Positions 17,068 through 25,709 of a stretch of 64,000 nt of DNA are shown here, piece after piece. A program made the translations under genes and the position numbers. The stretch lies in the NCBI RefSeq assembly GCF_004217185.1, contig NZ_SHKL01000001.1, forward strand, positions 1,053,001 through 1,117,000. Reading direction: 5' to 3'. Position 1 is the first letter of the stretch, and each line of letters opens with the position of its first letter. The notes under the pieces are model-generated. The model searched no databases and was not told the DNA's origin. It saw nothing but the letters and a program-made list of their open reading frames with translations. This stretch comes from Pseudonocardia sediminis (GTDB lineage: Bacteria; Actinomycetota; Actinomycetes; Mycobacteriales; Pseudonocardiaceae).

Positions 17068-18330
17068 TCAGCCGGCAGCCGGGCGGAGCACCGTGGAGCC
17101 GAGCAGGCGCGTGGCCAGCAGCGCGACCTCGACGTCGATCCGGGCGTCGGAGAGCGGGCGGCCGCGCATCTGCTCGGCCTTGCGGATCCGGTAGACGATC
17201 GTGTTCTTGTGCAGGTGGAGCTCGGTCGCGGCGGCGGCGAGGCTGCCGCCGTGGGACAGGTAGACCCACAGCGTCTCGCGCAGCCGGGCGGCGGCCTCGT
17301 CGTCGTCGGCCAGTCCGCCGAGCGCGGACTGCACCCATGGCGCCGCGGACCCCGGGTCGGCGGCGAGCAGGGCCAGCGGGCCGAGGTCGGCGGAGGTGGT
17401 GGCGCGCAGCCGGTGGTCCGGGTCGGCGGCCACGGCGATCCGCTGGGCCGCGGCCGCCTGCTGGTGGCTGAGCCGGAACCCGGCCAGGCCCGGAGCCGGG
17501 TCGCCGAGCGCGGCCCAGGTCCCGGCGACGAGCACGTCCGCGACCGCGTCCGTCCGGTTCTGCATCGCCGTCCCGTCCGGCGAGGGGACCGGGAACCACC
17601 CCCACAGCGCCGACGCGTCCGGCGCCACGACCAGTGGCGGGCGGTTGCAGCGCAGCGCGGCCGCCACCTCCGGGACGAGGCCCTCGAGGCGGGCGAGCCG
17701 CTCGTCCTCGTCGACGTCGGTGCCGCACCAGAGGACGACGCCGACGTGGGTGGTGGTGAGGTCGTAGCCCAGCGCGCTGCCGTCGTCGCCGGACTCGGCC
17801 GACCGCGACGAGAGCAGCGCGGTGACGGTGGCGAGCCGCGCGGTGTTGCGCCGGCGGATCCAGCTGTCACGCTCGGTCTGGTAGGCGGCGACGACCTCCT
17901 CGGAGACCGCGTCGATCACGCTGAACGTGACCGACGCCAGGTCCCGGGCCGCCGCGGCGACCTCGCCGCCGTCGGCGGAGGCGTCGGCGATCGCGCCGAT
18001 CAGCTCCTGCTGGAACGAGGCCTGCCCCAGCCGGTAGGCGCGCAGCATCACCGAGATCGGGACGCCCCGCTGGGCGAGCCGACGGGCCAGTTCGAGCGCG
18101 GCCTCCGGCGCCCGGACCGCGTCGGCCGGTGATCCCGTGCCGAGGGTGGTCAGGGCGGCGACGACCATGTCGCTCACCGTCGTGGTCAGGACGTCGCGCA
18201 CGTGCGGGTCACCGGCGAGGTCGGGGAGCGCGGTCGCGATCTCCTCCAGCACGGCCGCGACGACGGCGGTGGTGTCGGCCATCTGCCGTTCCGCCACGCG
18301 GGAAAGGGTGTCCGACACCGATGAGGGCAC
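17068..18330 (-). CDS. PucR-family transcriptional regulator
   Basis: A 420-residue PucR/CdaR-type regulator. It has an N-terminal helical sensory region (about residues 1-160, including RRLAQRGVPISVMLRAYRLGQ), a GGDEF-like middle domain (about 160-330) and a C-terminal HTH_30 domain (LHLHKNTIVYRIRKAEQMRGRPLSDARIDVEVALLATRLL). Such regulators commonly activate catabolic operons next to them. It lies 68 bases downstream of the AlkB-rubredoxin gene on the same strand, across a hairpin, so it is a good candidate to control alkane oxidation here. Confidence 0.88.
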   Translation of the reverse strand: MPSSVSDTLSRVAERQMADTTAVVAAVLEEIATALPDLAGDPHVRDVLTTTVSDMVVAALTTLGTGSPADAVRAPEAALELARRLAQRGVPISVMLRAYRLGQASFQQELIGAIADASADGGEVAAAARDLASVTFSVIDAVSEEVVAAYQTERDSWIRRRNTARLATVTALLSSRSAESGDDGSALGYDLTTTHVGVVLWCGTDVDEDERLARLEGLVPEVAAALRCNRPPLVVAPDASALWGWFPVPSPDGTAMQNRTDAVADVLVAGTWAALGDPAPGLAGFRLSHQQAAAAQRIAVAADPDHRLRATTSADLGPLALLAADPGSAAPWVQSALGGLADDDEAAARLRETLWVYLSHGGSLAAAATELHLHKNTIVYRIRKAEQMRGRPLSDARIDVEVALLATRLLGSTVLRPAAG

Positions 18331-18359
18331 CCGCGGACGGTACTCCGGAGACGACGCCG

Positions 18360-18385
18360 CCCCGGTCCCCGTAGCGGGACCGGGG
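18360..18385. terminator. Hairpin between alkB and pucR-type gene
   Basis: A 10-bp perfect stem CCCCGGTCCC/GGGACCGGGG with a 6-base loop, 14 bases past the alkB stop. It has no T-tract; U-less hairpins are common at actinobacterial gene ends. Confidence 0.55.
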
Positions 18386-18398
18386 CGGTGTGTCGGGC

Positions 18399-19811
18399 TC
18401 AGGCCTCCGCGTTCGCGAGCGGGATGAAGTCGACCTTGTCCCGGACCCCGCAGTCGGGGCAGGTCCAGTCGTCGGGAACGTCGGCCCAGGCCGTGCCGGC
18501 GGCGAAGCCCTCCAGCTCGTTGCCCTCGGCGACGACGTAGGTGTGGCCGCAGCCCGGGCAGCGGGCGGCCGCGACGTCGTCACCGGCGATCGGGGCCACG
18601 GTGTCCGCCGCGACGGTCCCGGCCGAGGTGCCCGGCACGGGGTAGCGGGCGAGCAGCTTCTCGCGCTTGCGCGGCTGCAGATTGGCCAGGCGCAGGTCGC
18701 CCTCGTAGTGGGAGACGACCAGCGGGTCCATCACCCGGTAGAACAGCGGCGGGATCACCGCGAGCGCCATCATCCCGGTGTAGCCGGTGGGCAGGACGGG
18801 GCTCTCGGAGAAGTCGCGCAGGGTCTGGAAGCGCCGGGTCGGGTTCGCGTGGTGGTCGCTGTGGCGCTGCAGGTGGTAGAGCAGCACGTTGGTCGCGATG
18901 TTGTTGGAGTTCCACGAGTGCGCCGGGGTGACCCGCTCGAAGCGGCGACGGTCCGGCGGGCCGACCTTCTGGCGGAGCATGCCGTAGTGCTCCATGTAGT
19001 TGACGAGCTCGAGCAGCGTGAAGCCGAAGACGGCCTGGATCACCAGGTAGGGCAGGATCGCGACGCCGAACACCGCGATCAGCACGCCCCACAGCACCGC
19101 GGACATCAGCCAGGCGTTGATCACGTCGTTGCGCAGGCGAAACGGGTGCTTGTCGCGGCGGGCGAACCGCTTGCGCTCGACCCGCCACGCGCTGGCGACC
19201 GAGCCGACGACGGTGCGCGGCCAGAACGCCCAGAAGCTCTCGCCCATCCTGCTCGACGCCGGGTCCTCGGGCGTGGCGACGCGGACGTGGTGGCCGCGGT
19301 TGTGCTCGATGTAGAAGTGGCCGTAGAAGCACTGCGCCAGCGCGATCCGGGCCAGCCAGCGCTCGGAGGACTCCTTCTTGTGGCCCAGCTCGTGCGCGGT
19401 GTTGATGCCGATGCCGGCGACCGAGCCCAGCGTCATCGCCAGTCCGACCATGCCGAACACCCCCGCGTCCTGGGTCGCGATGAACCACATCCCCAGGACC
19501 AGGCCCGCGTACTGGATCGGCAGGTACGCGTAGGTGATCCAGCGGTAGTAACGGTCCTCCTCCAGAGCCTCCATGACCTCGTCCGGCGGGTTCGAGTGGT
19601 CGCGCCCGGCGAACAGGTCGATCAGTGGCACCACGACGAGCACGATCACCGGGCCGAGCCACAGCGCGACCTCGAGGCCGGTGGCGGCGTAGAGGCCCAT
19701 CGCCAGGAACGGCAGCAACGGGACCACGAGACCCAGCATCCAGAGATGGCGCTTGCCGTCGTGCCAGGTCGACCGGCCGTCGACCGGTGTGTCCAGTGCG
19801 TAGGTCTTCAT
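18399..19811 (-). CDS. alkB: Alkane 1-monooxygenase fused to rubredoxin
   Basis: A 470-residue membrane non-haem diiron hydroxylase that inserts oxygen at the terminal carbon of n-alkanes. Residues 1-395 carry about six membrane segments and the iron ligands: HELGH (140-144), EHNRGHH (169-175), NYMEHYG (271-277) and LQRHSDHH (314-321). Residues about 410-470 are a rubredoxin with CPGCG (418-422) and CPDCG (451-455), supplying electrons from within the same chain. AlkB-rubredoxin fusions are known in actinobacteria such as Dietzia. No rubredoxin reductase is nearby. A perfect inverted repeat lies 120 bases upstream of the ATG. Confidence 0.93.
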   Translation of the reverse strand: MKTYALDTPVDGRSTWHDGKRHLWMLGLVVPLLPFLAMGLYAATGLEVALWLGPVIVLVVVPLIDLFAGRDHSNPPDEVMEALEEDRYYRWITYAYLPIQYAGLVLGMWFIATQDAGVFGMVGLAMTLGSVAGIGINTAHELGHKKESSERWLARIALAQCFYGHFYIEHNRGHHVRVATPEDPASSRMGESFWAFWPRTVVGSVASAWRVERKRFARRDKHPFRLRNDVINAWLMSAVLWGVLIAVFGVAILPYLVIQAVFGFTLLELVNYMEHYGMLRQKVGPPDRRRFERVTPAHSWNSNNIATNVLLYHLQRHSDHHANPTRRFQTLRDFSESPVLPTGYTGMMALAVIPPLFYRVMDPLVVSHYEGDLRLANLQPRKREKLLARYPVPGTSAGTVAADTVAPIAGDDVAAARCPGCGHTYVVAEGNELEGFAAGTAWADVPDDWTCPDCGVRDKVDFIPLANAEA

Positions 19812-19930
19812 GGAGTCCTCTCCGTCGCAGAGCCCGACGTCGTCGTCGGACCTGGCCGACTGATCAACAGGGACGCTACGAGCGGGGAGGAGCGGTGCCA
19901 TCGGGCCGCGGAACGAACCGCGGCGCTCCG

Positions 19931-19949
19931 GTTGTGCGACCGGCACAAC
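19931..19949. promoter_or_regulatory. Candidate operator upstream of alkB
   Basis: Perfect inverted repeat GTTGTGC-N5-GCACAAC in the gap between the alkB start and the katG terminator, about 120 bases before the alkB ATG. It is a plausible activator site, for example for the PucR-type regulator; which protein binds is inference. Confidence 0.45.
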
Positions 19950-19966
19950 GGCGCCGGGTACGACGA

Positions 19967-20002
19967 CGACAGCCCCGGCCGGAGAACCGGCCGGGGCTGT
20001 CG
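19967..20002 (-). terminator. katG terminator hairpin
   Basis: A 16-bp perfect stem with an AGAA loop, 27 bases past the katG stop. It has no T-tract but is very stable. Confidence 0.8.
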
Positions 20003-20028
20003 TGGGGTGGTGCTGCTACGAGGTCAGA

Positions 20029-22281
20029 TCAGAGCGCGACGTCGTAACGGTCGGCGTTCATGACCTTGGTCCACGCGGCGACGAAGTCGTTGACGAACTT
20101 CTCCTTCGCGTCGTCGGAGGCGTAGACCTCCGCGACGGCGCGCAGCTCGGAGTTCGAGCCGAACACCAGGTCGGCCCGGGTGCCGGTCCACGTGACCGCA
20201 CCGGAGGCGTCGACGGCCTCGAACGAGTCGTCGTCACCGGCGACCGAACGCCACTGCACGGCCGGGCCGAGCAGGTTGGTGAAGAAGTCGTTGGTCAGCG
20301 TGCCGACGGAGTCGGTGAACACGCCGGCCGTCGAGCCACCGGCGTTGGCGCCCAGCACACGCAGGCCGCCGACCAGCACGGTCATCTCCGGGGCGGTGAC
20401 GCCGAGCAGGTTCGCCCGGTCGACGAGCAGGAACTCGCCGGGCAGGGTGTGGCCCTTGCCGCGGTAGTTCCGGAAGCCGTCGGCCGTCGGCTCCAGGTAG
20501 GAGAACGACTCGGTGTCGGTCTTCTCCTGGGTGGCGTCGGTGCGGCCCGGGGTGAACGGCACGGAGACGTTCTGCCCGGCGTCCTTCGCGGCCTTCTCGA
20601 CGGCGGCGGAGCCGGCGAGGACGACCAGGTCGGCGAAGGAGATCTTCTTCCCGCCGGTCAGCGAGCCGTTGACGTCGGACTGGATCGACTCCAGCTTCGA
20701 GATCACGGTGCGCAGGGTGTCCGGGTCGTTGACCTCCCAGCTCACCTGCGGCTCCAGACGGATGCGACCGCCGTTGGCGCCACCGCGCTTGTCCGACTGG
20801 CGGAACGTCGAGGCCGAGGCCCAGGCGATGCTGACCAGTTCGGTGACCGACAGGCCGGACTCGAGCACCTTCGCCTTGATCGACGCGACGTCGTCGGCGG
20901 AGACGAGCTCGTGGTCCACGGCCGGGACCGGGTCCTGCCAGAGCAGCTCCTCGTTCGGGACCCAGGCGCCGAGGTAGCGGTCACGCGGGCCCATGTCGCG
21001 GTGGGTCAGCTTATACCAGGCGCGGCGGTAGGTGTCCTCGAACTCGGACGGGTTGTCGAGCCAGCGGCGGGTGATCTCGCCGTAGACCGGGTCGACGCGC
21101 ATGGACACGTCGGTGACCAGCATCGTCGGCTTGCGGTTCGGCTGACCCTGCTCCGGGTCCGGGATGATCGCCTCGGCGTCCTTGGCGACGAATTGGTTCG
21201 CGCCGGCCGGCGACTTCTCCGGCACCCACTCGTAGGCGTAGAGGTGCTTGAGGTAGTCGTGGCTCCACCGGTTCGGGGTGCGGGTCCAGATGACCTCGAG
21301 GCCCGAGGTGATGGCGTCGCGGCCCTTGCCCTTGCCGAAGTTCTGCTTCCAGCCCAGGCCCTGCTCGGTGATGTCGGCGGCCTCCGGCTCGGGGCCGACG
21401 TTGCCGTTCTCGTCCGGGTTGGCGGCGCCGTGGGTCTTGCCGAGGGTGTGGCCGCCGACGATCAGCGCCGCGGTCTCCTCGTCGTTCATCGCCATCCGGC
21501 CGAAGGTCTCGCGGATGTCGCGGGCCGCGGCGATCGGGTCACCGCTCGCGTCCGGGCCCTCCGGGTTGACGTAGATCAGACCCATGTGGGAGGCGCCGAG
21601 GGGCTTCTCCAGCTCACGGGTGTTGATGTCCTTGGAGCCGCCGTACCGCGCCTCGTTGCCGAGCCACGTGCCCTCCGAGCCCCAGTAGATGTCCTCCTCG
21701 GGCTCCCAGACGTCGACGCGACCGCCGGCGAACCCGAACATCGGGAAGCCGGAGATCTCGTGGGCGCGGTTGCCCGCGAAGACGATCAGGTCGGCCCAGG
21801 AGACCTTGCGGCCCCACTTCTGCTTGACCGGCCAGAGCAGCCGGCGGGCCTTGTCCAGGTTGCCGTTGTCGGGCCAGCTGTTGAGCGGGGCGAAGCGCTG
21901 CATGCCGGCACCGGCGCCGCCGCGGCCGTCGTAGGTGCGGTAGGTGCCCGCGGAGTGCCAGGCCATCCGGATGAAGAACCCGGCGTAGCTGCCGTGGTCG
22001 GCCGGCCACCAGTCCTGCGAGGTGGTGATGACCCCGTCGACGTCGCGCGCCAGCTCGTCGAGGTCGACGGTGGCGAACTCCGCGGCGTAGTCGAACTCGC
22101 CGTGGAACGGGTCGGAGGCGGGCTGCTGGGTGCGCAGGATCTTCAGGTTGAGCTGGTTGGGCCACCAGCTCTGGTTGCTGCCGCCCTCGGTGGGGTGGGA
22201 GATGCGACCGTGGTCGATCGGGCAGCCGCCGTCCTCCTCCCTGTTCATTTCGCTCTCGACGGTGGGGTGCTGGTCAGACAC
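20029..22281 (-). CDS. katG: Catalase-peroxidase KatG
   Basis: A 750-residue bifunctional haem catalase-peroxidase, two tandem peroxidase domains. The distal site is R105, W108 and H109 (RMAWHS). The covalent Trp-Tyr-Met adduct is complete with Y237 (GLIYVNPEG) and M263, which predicts catalase activity. The proximal haem His is H278 in [19 protein letters not shown] preserves the serine equivalent to M. tuberculosis Ser315. The GTG start overlaps the furA stop by eight bases with GGAAGGA upstream, so translation is coupled to furA. A 16-bp hairpin follows the stop. Confidence 0.96.
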   Translation of the reverse strand: MSDQHPTVESEMNREEDGGCPIDHGRISHPTEGGSNQSWWPNQLNLKILRTQQPASDPFHGEFDYAAEFATVDLDELARDVDGVITTSQDWWPADHGSYAGFFIRMAWHSAGTYRTYDGRGGAGAGMQRFAPLNSWPDNGNLDKARRLLWPVKQKWGRKVSWADLIVFAGNRAHEISGFPMFGFAGGRVDVWEPEEDIYWGSEGTWLGNEARYGGSKDINTRELEKPLGASHMGLIYVNPEGPDASGDPIAAARDIRETFGRMAMNDEETAALIVGGHTLGKTHGAANPDENGNVGPEPEAADITEQGLGWKQNFGKGKGRDAITSGLEVIWTRTPNRWSHDYLKHLYAYEWVPEKSPAGANQFVAKDAEAIIPDPEQGQPNRKPTMLVTDVSMRVDPVYGEITRRWLDNPSEFEDTYRRAWYKLTHRDMGPRDRYLGAWVPNEELLWQDPVPAVDHELVSADDVASIKAKVLESGLSVTELVSIAWASASTFRQSDKRGGANGGRIRLEPQVSWEVNDPDTLRTVISKLESIQSDVNGSLTGGKKISFADLVVLAGSAAVEKAAKDAGQNVSVPFTPGRTDATQEKTDTESFSYLEPTADGFRNYRGKGHTLPGEFLLVDRANLLGVTAPEMTVLVGGLRVLGANAGGSTAGVFTDSVGTLTNDFFTNLLGPAVQWRSVAGDDDSFEAVDASGAVTWTGTRADLVFGSNSELRAVAEVYASDDAKEKFVNDFVAAWTKVMNADRYDVAL

Positions 22282-22732
22282 GGGAATCCTTCCGGGGTGG
22301 ATCGGTGCGTGTTGTGGTGGAGCAGTCGGGGCACACGCCCCAGTAGATGACCTCGGCCTCGTCGATCGTGAAGCCGTGGTCGTCGGAGGCGGTGAGGCAG
22401 GGGACCTCGCCCACCGCGCAGTCGACGTCGGCGATCGTTCCGCACGACCTGCAGACGACATGGTGGTGGTTGTCGCCCACCCGCGACTCGTAGCGCGCGG
22501 GGGAACCGGTCGGCTGGATGCGCCGCACCAGGCCGGCGGCCGTCAACGCGCGCAGCACGTCGTAGACCGCCTGGTGCGACACCTCGCCGAGATCCGCACG
22601 CACGACGCCGATGATCGAGTCCGTGTCGAGGTGCGGCTGGGAGTGCACCGCGGACAGCACCGAGAGTCGAGGACGCGTCACGCGCAGGGAGGCCCCGCGC
22701 AGCATCTGCTCGAAGTTCGACGTCGTTGGCAC
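22274..22732 (-). CDS. furA: Fur-family peroxide-responsive repressor (FurA)
   Basis: A 152-residue Fur-family metalloregulator. The winged helix (about residues 15-80) contains [18 protein letters not shown]. The metal-binding dimer domain has [10 protein letters not shown] (residues about 92-101) and a second CxxC in GVCPDCS, forming the structural zinc site. As in mycobacteria, furA precedes and overlaps katG and should repress the pair until peroxide oxidises the metal site. GTG 22732 gives the usual FurA length; a later ATG (MLRGASL) is a shorter alternative. An AT-rich inverted repeat lies 21 bases upstream. Confidence 0.93.
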   Translation of the reverse strand: MPTTSNFEQMLRGASLRVTRPRLSVLSAVHSQPHLDTDSIIGVVRADLGEVSHQAVYDVLRALTAAGLVRRIQPTGSPARYESRVGDNHHHVVCRSCGTIADVDCAVGEVPCLTASDDHGFTIDEAEVIYWGVCPDCSTTTRTDPPRKDSRV

Positions 22733-22752
22733 CTGCCCGAGTCTGGACCACT

Positions 22753-22771
22753 TTCTGGAATCAATCAAGAA
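22753..22771. promoter_or_regulatory. Candidate FurA operator
   Basis: Inverted repeat TTCTGGA-N5-TCAAGAA (6 of 7 pairs) in an AT-rich patch 21-39 bases upstream of furA. FurA of mycobacteria binds a similar AT-rich site before its own gene. Confidence 0.55.
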
Positions 22772-23258
22772 CAGGTCCGGGCCCGGCGCTCCTCGGTGCG
22801 CGCGGCGGCGGTGGGGATCGGCAGGTCGGCGGCGGGGGTGACCGCTCGGCGATGCGCCGCGATCGTCTGCGCGGGAGCCGGTTTGAACTCCCGGAAGCCG
22901 GATTCCGACGGTGTCCCCGCCGTGCCGGGAGATCATCATTGCGGACGATCCCCGTGTTGCAGGAATTGTGCGGCGGGATTACCGTCGAAGACGAGGTCGA
23001 GAATCGGTCTCGGCATTATGCCCCGGTCCCGGTGTAGCGCCTTCGGTGCACATCCGGGTCAGCCGGGGCATTCGTGTTTCCCGGGTGTGTTCACAGGGTC
23101 GTACCTGCACGGATCCCGTCGGCCGGGTCGGGTGTCCGCGATGTACGTCGATTCTCGATCACCGCGGTGGCGAATCTCGAAGGCGACGCAGAATCGCCGT
23201 CGCATCGTCGCCGAAGATCTGCTCCGACCGCACCCGTTCCATCCAGCAGGAGGTTCCG
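22772..23258. other. Long intergenic region between furA and the Asp23 operon
   Basis: About 490 bases with no convincing gene on either strand; open frames here have poor codon statistics. It is less GC-rich than its flanks (22870-23250). It holds the furA upstream region and a stress-sigma-like promoter at 23076-23100. A small RNA is possible but nothing defines one. Confidence 0.5.
23076..23100 (+). promoter_or_regulatory. Candidate SigB/SigF-type promoter for the Asp23 operon
   Basis: GTTTC-N15-GGGTC matches the actinobacterial general-stress sigma consensus (GTTT, about 15 bases, GGGTA) except at the last A. It lies 159 bases before the small gene. Promoter calls of this length carry a real chance of coincidence. 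Confidence 0.35.
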
Positions 23259-23444
23259 TTGCAGATTCCCAAGGACAAGATCCTCGAAATGATCAAGTCG
23301 CGGGGTGACGACGCGCAGGCCGGTCAGGCCGATGCCGAGCTCCCCGACCAGGTCGACACCGAGCAGGACCAGGGCCTGCTGGAGAAGTTCGGCATCAACC
23401 CGGGCGACCTCATCGGTGGTCTGGGCAGCAAGTTCGGCCTCTGA
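23259..23444 (+). CDS. Small conserved-looking hypothetical protein
   Basis: A 61-residue acidic protein with a TTG start set by AGGAGG five bases upstream. An N-terminal helix (QIPKDKILEMIKSRGD) precedes an Asp/Glu/Gln-rich linker and a C-terminal GINPGDLIGGLGSKFGL. No domain is recognised. It is followed 74 bases later by the Asp23 gene, with a GGGGTGG/CCACCCC hairpin (23467-23493) between them that could act as an attenuator. Cotranscription with Asp23 suggests an envelope-stress role, by inference only. Confidence 0.65.
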   Translation: MQIPKDKILEMIKSRGDDAQAGQADAELPDQVDTEQDQGLLEKFGINPGDLIGGLGSKFGL

Positions 23445-23518
23445 CTCCCCGGGACGGGGGTGGGGTGGGGTGGCGATCCCCCCGCTCCACCCCGCCACAC
23501 GACAGCGAAGGACCCTCC

Positions 23519-24046
23519 ATGAGCACCACTGCCTCCACCACCCCGACGATTCCCAGCCCGTCCCCGCGCACGGGTTCGCCCACGCCGCCGGCTCCCGGCG
23601 CGCTCGCGACCGGTCAGGGCAACACCCACATCGCCGACACCGTGGTCTCGAAGATCGCGGGGGTGGCGGCGCGCGAGGTGACCGGCATCCACCGTCTCGG
23701 CGGCGGCGCGGCCCGTGCGCTGGGCTCGCTGCGCGAGCGGATCCCCGGCGCCAGCACCAGCGCGAGCCAGGGTGTGAGCGTCGAGGTCGGGGAGAAGCAG
23801 GCCGCCGTCGACATCGACGTCGTCGTCGAGTACGGCGTCGCGATCTCCGACCTCGCCTCGGCGGTCCGCCGCAACGTCACGGCGGCGGTGCAGGGGATGA
23901 CCGGGCTGGAGGTCGTCGAGGTCAACCTCACCGTCAACGACGTCCACCTGCCCTCCGACGACGCGGACGACTCCGGCTCCGGTAGCGGTTCGGGCAGCGG
24001 TTCCGGCAACACCGACCGTTCGTTCGCGGCACCGCGCGTCCGCTGA
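23519..24046 (+). CDS. Asp23/Gls24-family envelope stress protein
   Basis: A 175-residue Asp23 protein. After a Thr/Pro-rich disordered N-terminus (about residues 1-35), the Asp23 domain covers IADTVVSKIAGVAAREVTGIHRLGG through TGLEVVEVNLTVNDVHLP, followed by a GSGSGSGSGSG tail. Members are membrane-associated, alkaline- or envelope-stress-induced proteins. AAGGA upstream supports the ATG. A close paralogue lies at 62060-62551 with an almost identical core (SQGVSVEVGEKQAA). Confidence 0.9.
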   Translation: MSTTASTTPTIPSPSPRTGSPTPPAPGALATGQGNTHIADTVVSKIAGVAAREVTGIHRLGGGAARALGSLRERIPGASTSASQGVSVEVGEKQAAVDIDVVVEYGVAISDLASAVRRNVTAAVQGMTGLEVVEVNLTVNDVHLPSDDADDSGSGSGSGSGSGNTDRSFAAPRVR

Positions 24047-24055
24047 CGCCCGGGC

Positions 24056-24508
24056 TCAGGCAGAGGGTCCGGCGTCCGGGAGGTCGACGGCGTCGCCGAC
24101 GCCGATCGTCCCGGAGGTGAGCACCCGGCAGACCGCTCCGCCCAGGTCGTGCATGGCCCGGCGTGCCCCGTCCCCGATCACCTGGTCCATCACCCGGCAC
24201 GGGGCGGCCTTGCGCACGACCTCCAGCTCGACGTCGCCGATGACGATCCGGTCGCCCGGCCGGGTGGGCACGGCGCCGTGGTCGAGGGTGACGGCCCGTC
24301 GTGTCAGCTCGGCCGGCACCGGCGCACCCCACCGGCGGGCGGCCTCGTCGAGCTGCTGACGGCTCTGCACGGAGACGTGGCGGTGCCGCGTGCCGTGGTA
24401 ACGGTCGCCGACGAGTCCCGCCCCGGCCTCGGCCTCGACCCGGTCGACGGCCCGCATCGGCGCACGCCTGGCGTCCGCGATGTGCAGGGACTCGACCCGG
24501 ATCGTCAC
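24056..24508 (-). CDS. MOSC-domain protein
   Basis: A 150-residue MOSC-domain protein (molybdenum cofactor sulfurase C-terminal type). It has GLVGDRYHGT near residue 32, the QLDEAARRWG helix, and the characteristic Cys in APCRVMDQV near residue 105. Stand-alone MOSC proteins act in molybdenum-cofactor-linked reductions or sulfur transfer. It is a single-domain protein without the beta-barrel or ferredoxin partner. It converges with Asp23 and is divergent from the VOC-GntR operon. Confidence 0.85.
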   Translation of the reverse strand: MTIRVESLHIADARRAPMRAVDRVEAEAGAGLVGDRYHGTRHRHVSVQSRQQLDEAARRWGAPVPAELTRRAVTLDHGAVPTRPGDRIVIGDVELEVVRKAAPCRVMDQVIGDGARRAMHDLGGAVCRVLTSGTIGVGDAVDLPDAGPSA

Positions 24509-24586
24509 CGGATCGACAGTAGGGACGGGACCGGACGGTGCGCCGTCCCGGAGCCCGGAACGAGGCGGAGGCCACGTCTCTCGTCA

Positions 24587-24598
24587 TATGTATACATA
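24587..24598. promoter_or_regulatory. Palindromic operator of the VOC-GntR operon
   Basis: TATGTATACATA, a perfect 12-bp palindrome, is 24 bases upstream of the VOC ATG. GntR/FadR-group regulators bind short GT-N(0-1)-AC centred palindromes of this kind, and a GntR gene is the second gene of the operon, so autoregulation is likely. Confidence 0.65.
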
Positions 24599-24621
24599 AA
24601 CTGTCTCTGTATGCTGAACGC

Positions 24622-25056
24622 ATGACTGCAGCGCGACCGACGACCCGTCCCTGCTTCCACCTGGCGGTCCCGGTGGACGACCTGGCGAAGGCCCGTGCGT
24701 TCTACGGCGACGTGCTCGGCCTGGAGGAGGGCCGCTCGGCCGACCTCTGGGTGGACTGGAACTTCTACGGCCACCAGGTCGTCACCCACGTCGCCGAGCG
24801 CGCGGCCGCGCCCGCCCACAACCCGGTCGACGGTCACGACGTCCCGGTGCCGCACTTCGGGGCGGTCCTGGAGGTGGAGGCGTTCCACGCGCTGGCCGAG
24901 AAGCTGCGCGCGGCCGGGACCGCGTTCGTGATCGAGCCCTACCTGCGCTTCGCCGGCGAGCCGGGGGAGCAGTGGACGATGTTCTTCCACGACCCCGCGG
25001 GCAACGCGATGGAGATCAAGGCTTTCCGCGACGAGGCGCAGATCTTCGCGAAGTAG
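24622..25056 (+). CDS. VOC-family (glyoxalase/dioxygenase-like) protein
   Basis: A 144-residue vicinal-oxygen-chelate protein with two beta-alpha-beta-beta-beta modules: [26 protein letters not shown] at the N-terminus and [23 protein letters not shown]...[15 protein letters not shown] at the C-terminus. Candidate metal ligands are the first His (FHLAV), His in VPHFGAV and Glu in MEIKAF. Family members are glyoxalases, isomerases or extradiol dioxygenases. The ATG at 24622 starts the domain. It forms an operon with the GntR gene 19 bases downstream, behind a palindromic operator; its substrate may be the GntR ligand. Confidence 0.82.
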   Translation: MTAARPTTRPCFHLAVPVDDLAKARAFYGDVLGLEEGRSADLWVDWNFYGHQVVTHVAERAAAPAHNPVDGHDVPVPHFGAVLEVEAFHALAEKLRAAGTAFVIEPYLRFAGEPGEQWTMFFHDPAGNAMEIKAFRDEAQIFAK

Positions 25057-25075
25057 CGGGTCGAGGGGACGGGGC

Positions 25076-25705
25076 GTGCGGACCAAGGCCGACCACATCC
25101 ACGACGCACTGCGCGAGGACATCGTCGCCGGCCGTCGTGAGCAGGGGTCGGTGCTGGACGAGGTCGAGCTCGCGGCGACGTTCGGGGCGTCCCGTACACC
25201 GGTGCGCGAGGCGTTGCGGCGGTTGCAGAGCGAGGGACTCCTGACGACCGGGAGCCGCCGGCAGATGTGCGTCGTGGACCTGTCGCAGGACCACCGCCGG
25301 GAGGTGACCCTGGTACGCGAGGCGCTGGAGACCACGGCGGCGACGCAGGCGTGCGAGCGCTGGGAGCCCGACGAGCTGGACCGGCTGCGCGTCGCCGTCC
25401 TGCGCCAGCGCCGGGTCGCCCGCGACGGTGACGTGACGACGTTCCTCGGGCTGGACGAGACGTTCCACCGCGACCTGGCCGCCGTCGCCCGGATGCCCAC
25501 GCTGTCGCTGCTGCTCGACCAGCTCGGCGCGTTCGTGCGCCTGGCACGACTGGCGATCCCGACCGACGCCGTGCACATGCTCGCCCTCGCCGACGAGCAC
25601 GACCACCTGATCGACCTGCTCGAACGCCGCGACGCCCCGGCCCTGCGCACCGCTCTGGGCGAGCACATCCGCAGCACCGCGCCGCGTGCCGGTGGATCGA
25701 CCTGA
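25076..25705 (+). CDS. GntR-family regulator, FCD type
   Basis: A 209-residue FadR-subfamily GntR regulator. The winged helix (about residues 5-70) contains VELAATFGASRTPVREALRRLQSEGLL. The C-terminal all-helical FCD domain (about 85-205) has DETFHRDLAAVARMP, with Asp/His residues that bind metal and a carboxylate ligand. The GTG start has an upstream GAGGGGA. It follows the VOC gene and probably represses its own operon at the TATGTATACATA site. Confidence 0.88.
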   Translation: MRTKADHIHDALREDIVAGRREQGSVLDEVELAATFGASRTPVREALRRLQSEGLLTTGSRRQMCVVDLSQDHRREVTLVREALETTAATQACERWEPDELDRLRVAVLRQRRVARDGDVTTFLGLDETFHRDLAAVARMPTLSLLLDQLGAFVRLARLAIPTDAVHMLALADEHDHLIDLLERRDAPALRTALGEHIRSTAPRAGGST

Positions 25706-25709
25706 TCCC

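Noticed and set aside
18390-20063. A 557-codon plus-strand frame opposite alkB
   Set aside because: Shadow of alkB; composition and lack of motifs show it is not a protein.
20002-22350. A 782-codon plus-strand open frame opposite katG
   Set aside because: Antisense shadow of katG, with Val/Gly/Arg-rich sequence and no domain.
22911-23258. A longer start for the 61-residue gene
   Set aside because: The upstream extension is Arg/Ser-rich with poor codon statistics, and AGGAGG is placed exactly for the TTG at 23259.
23988-24010. GGTTCCGGC-type repeats in the Asp23 gene as a DNA element
   Set aside because: They encode the GSGSG tail in frame and are explained by low-complexity protein sequence.
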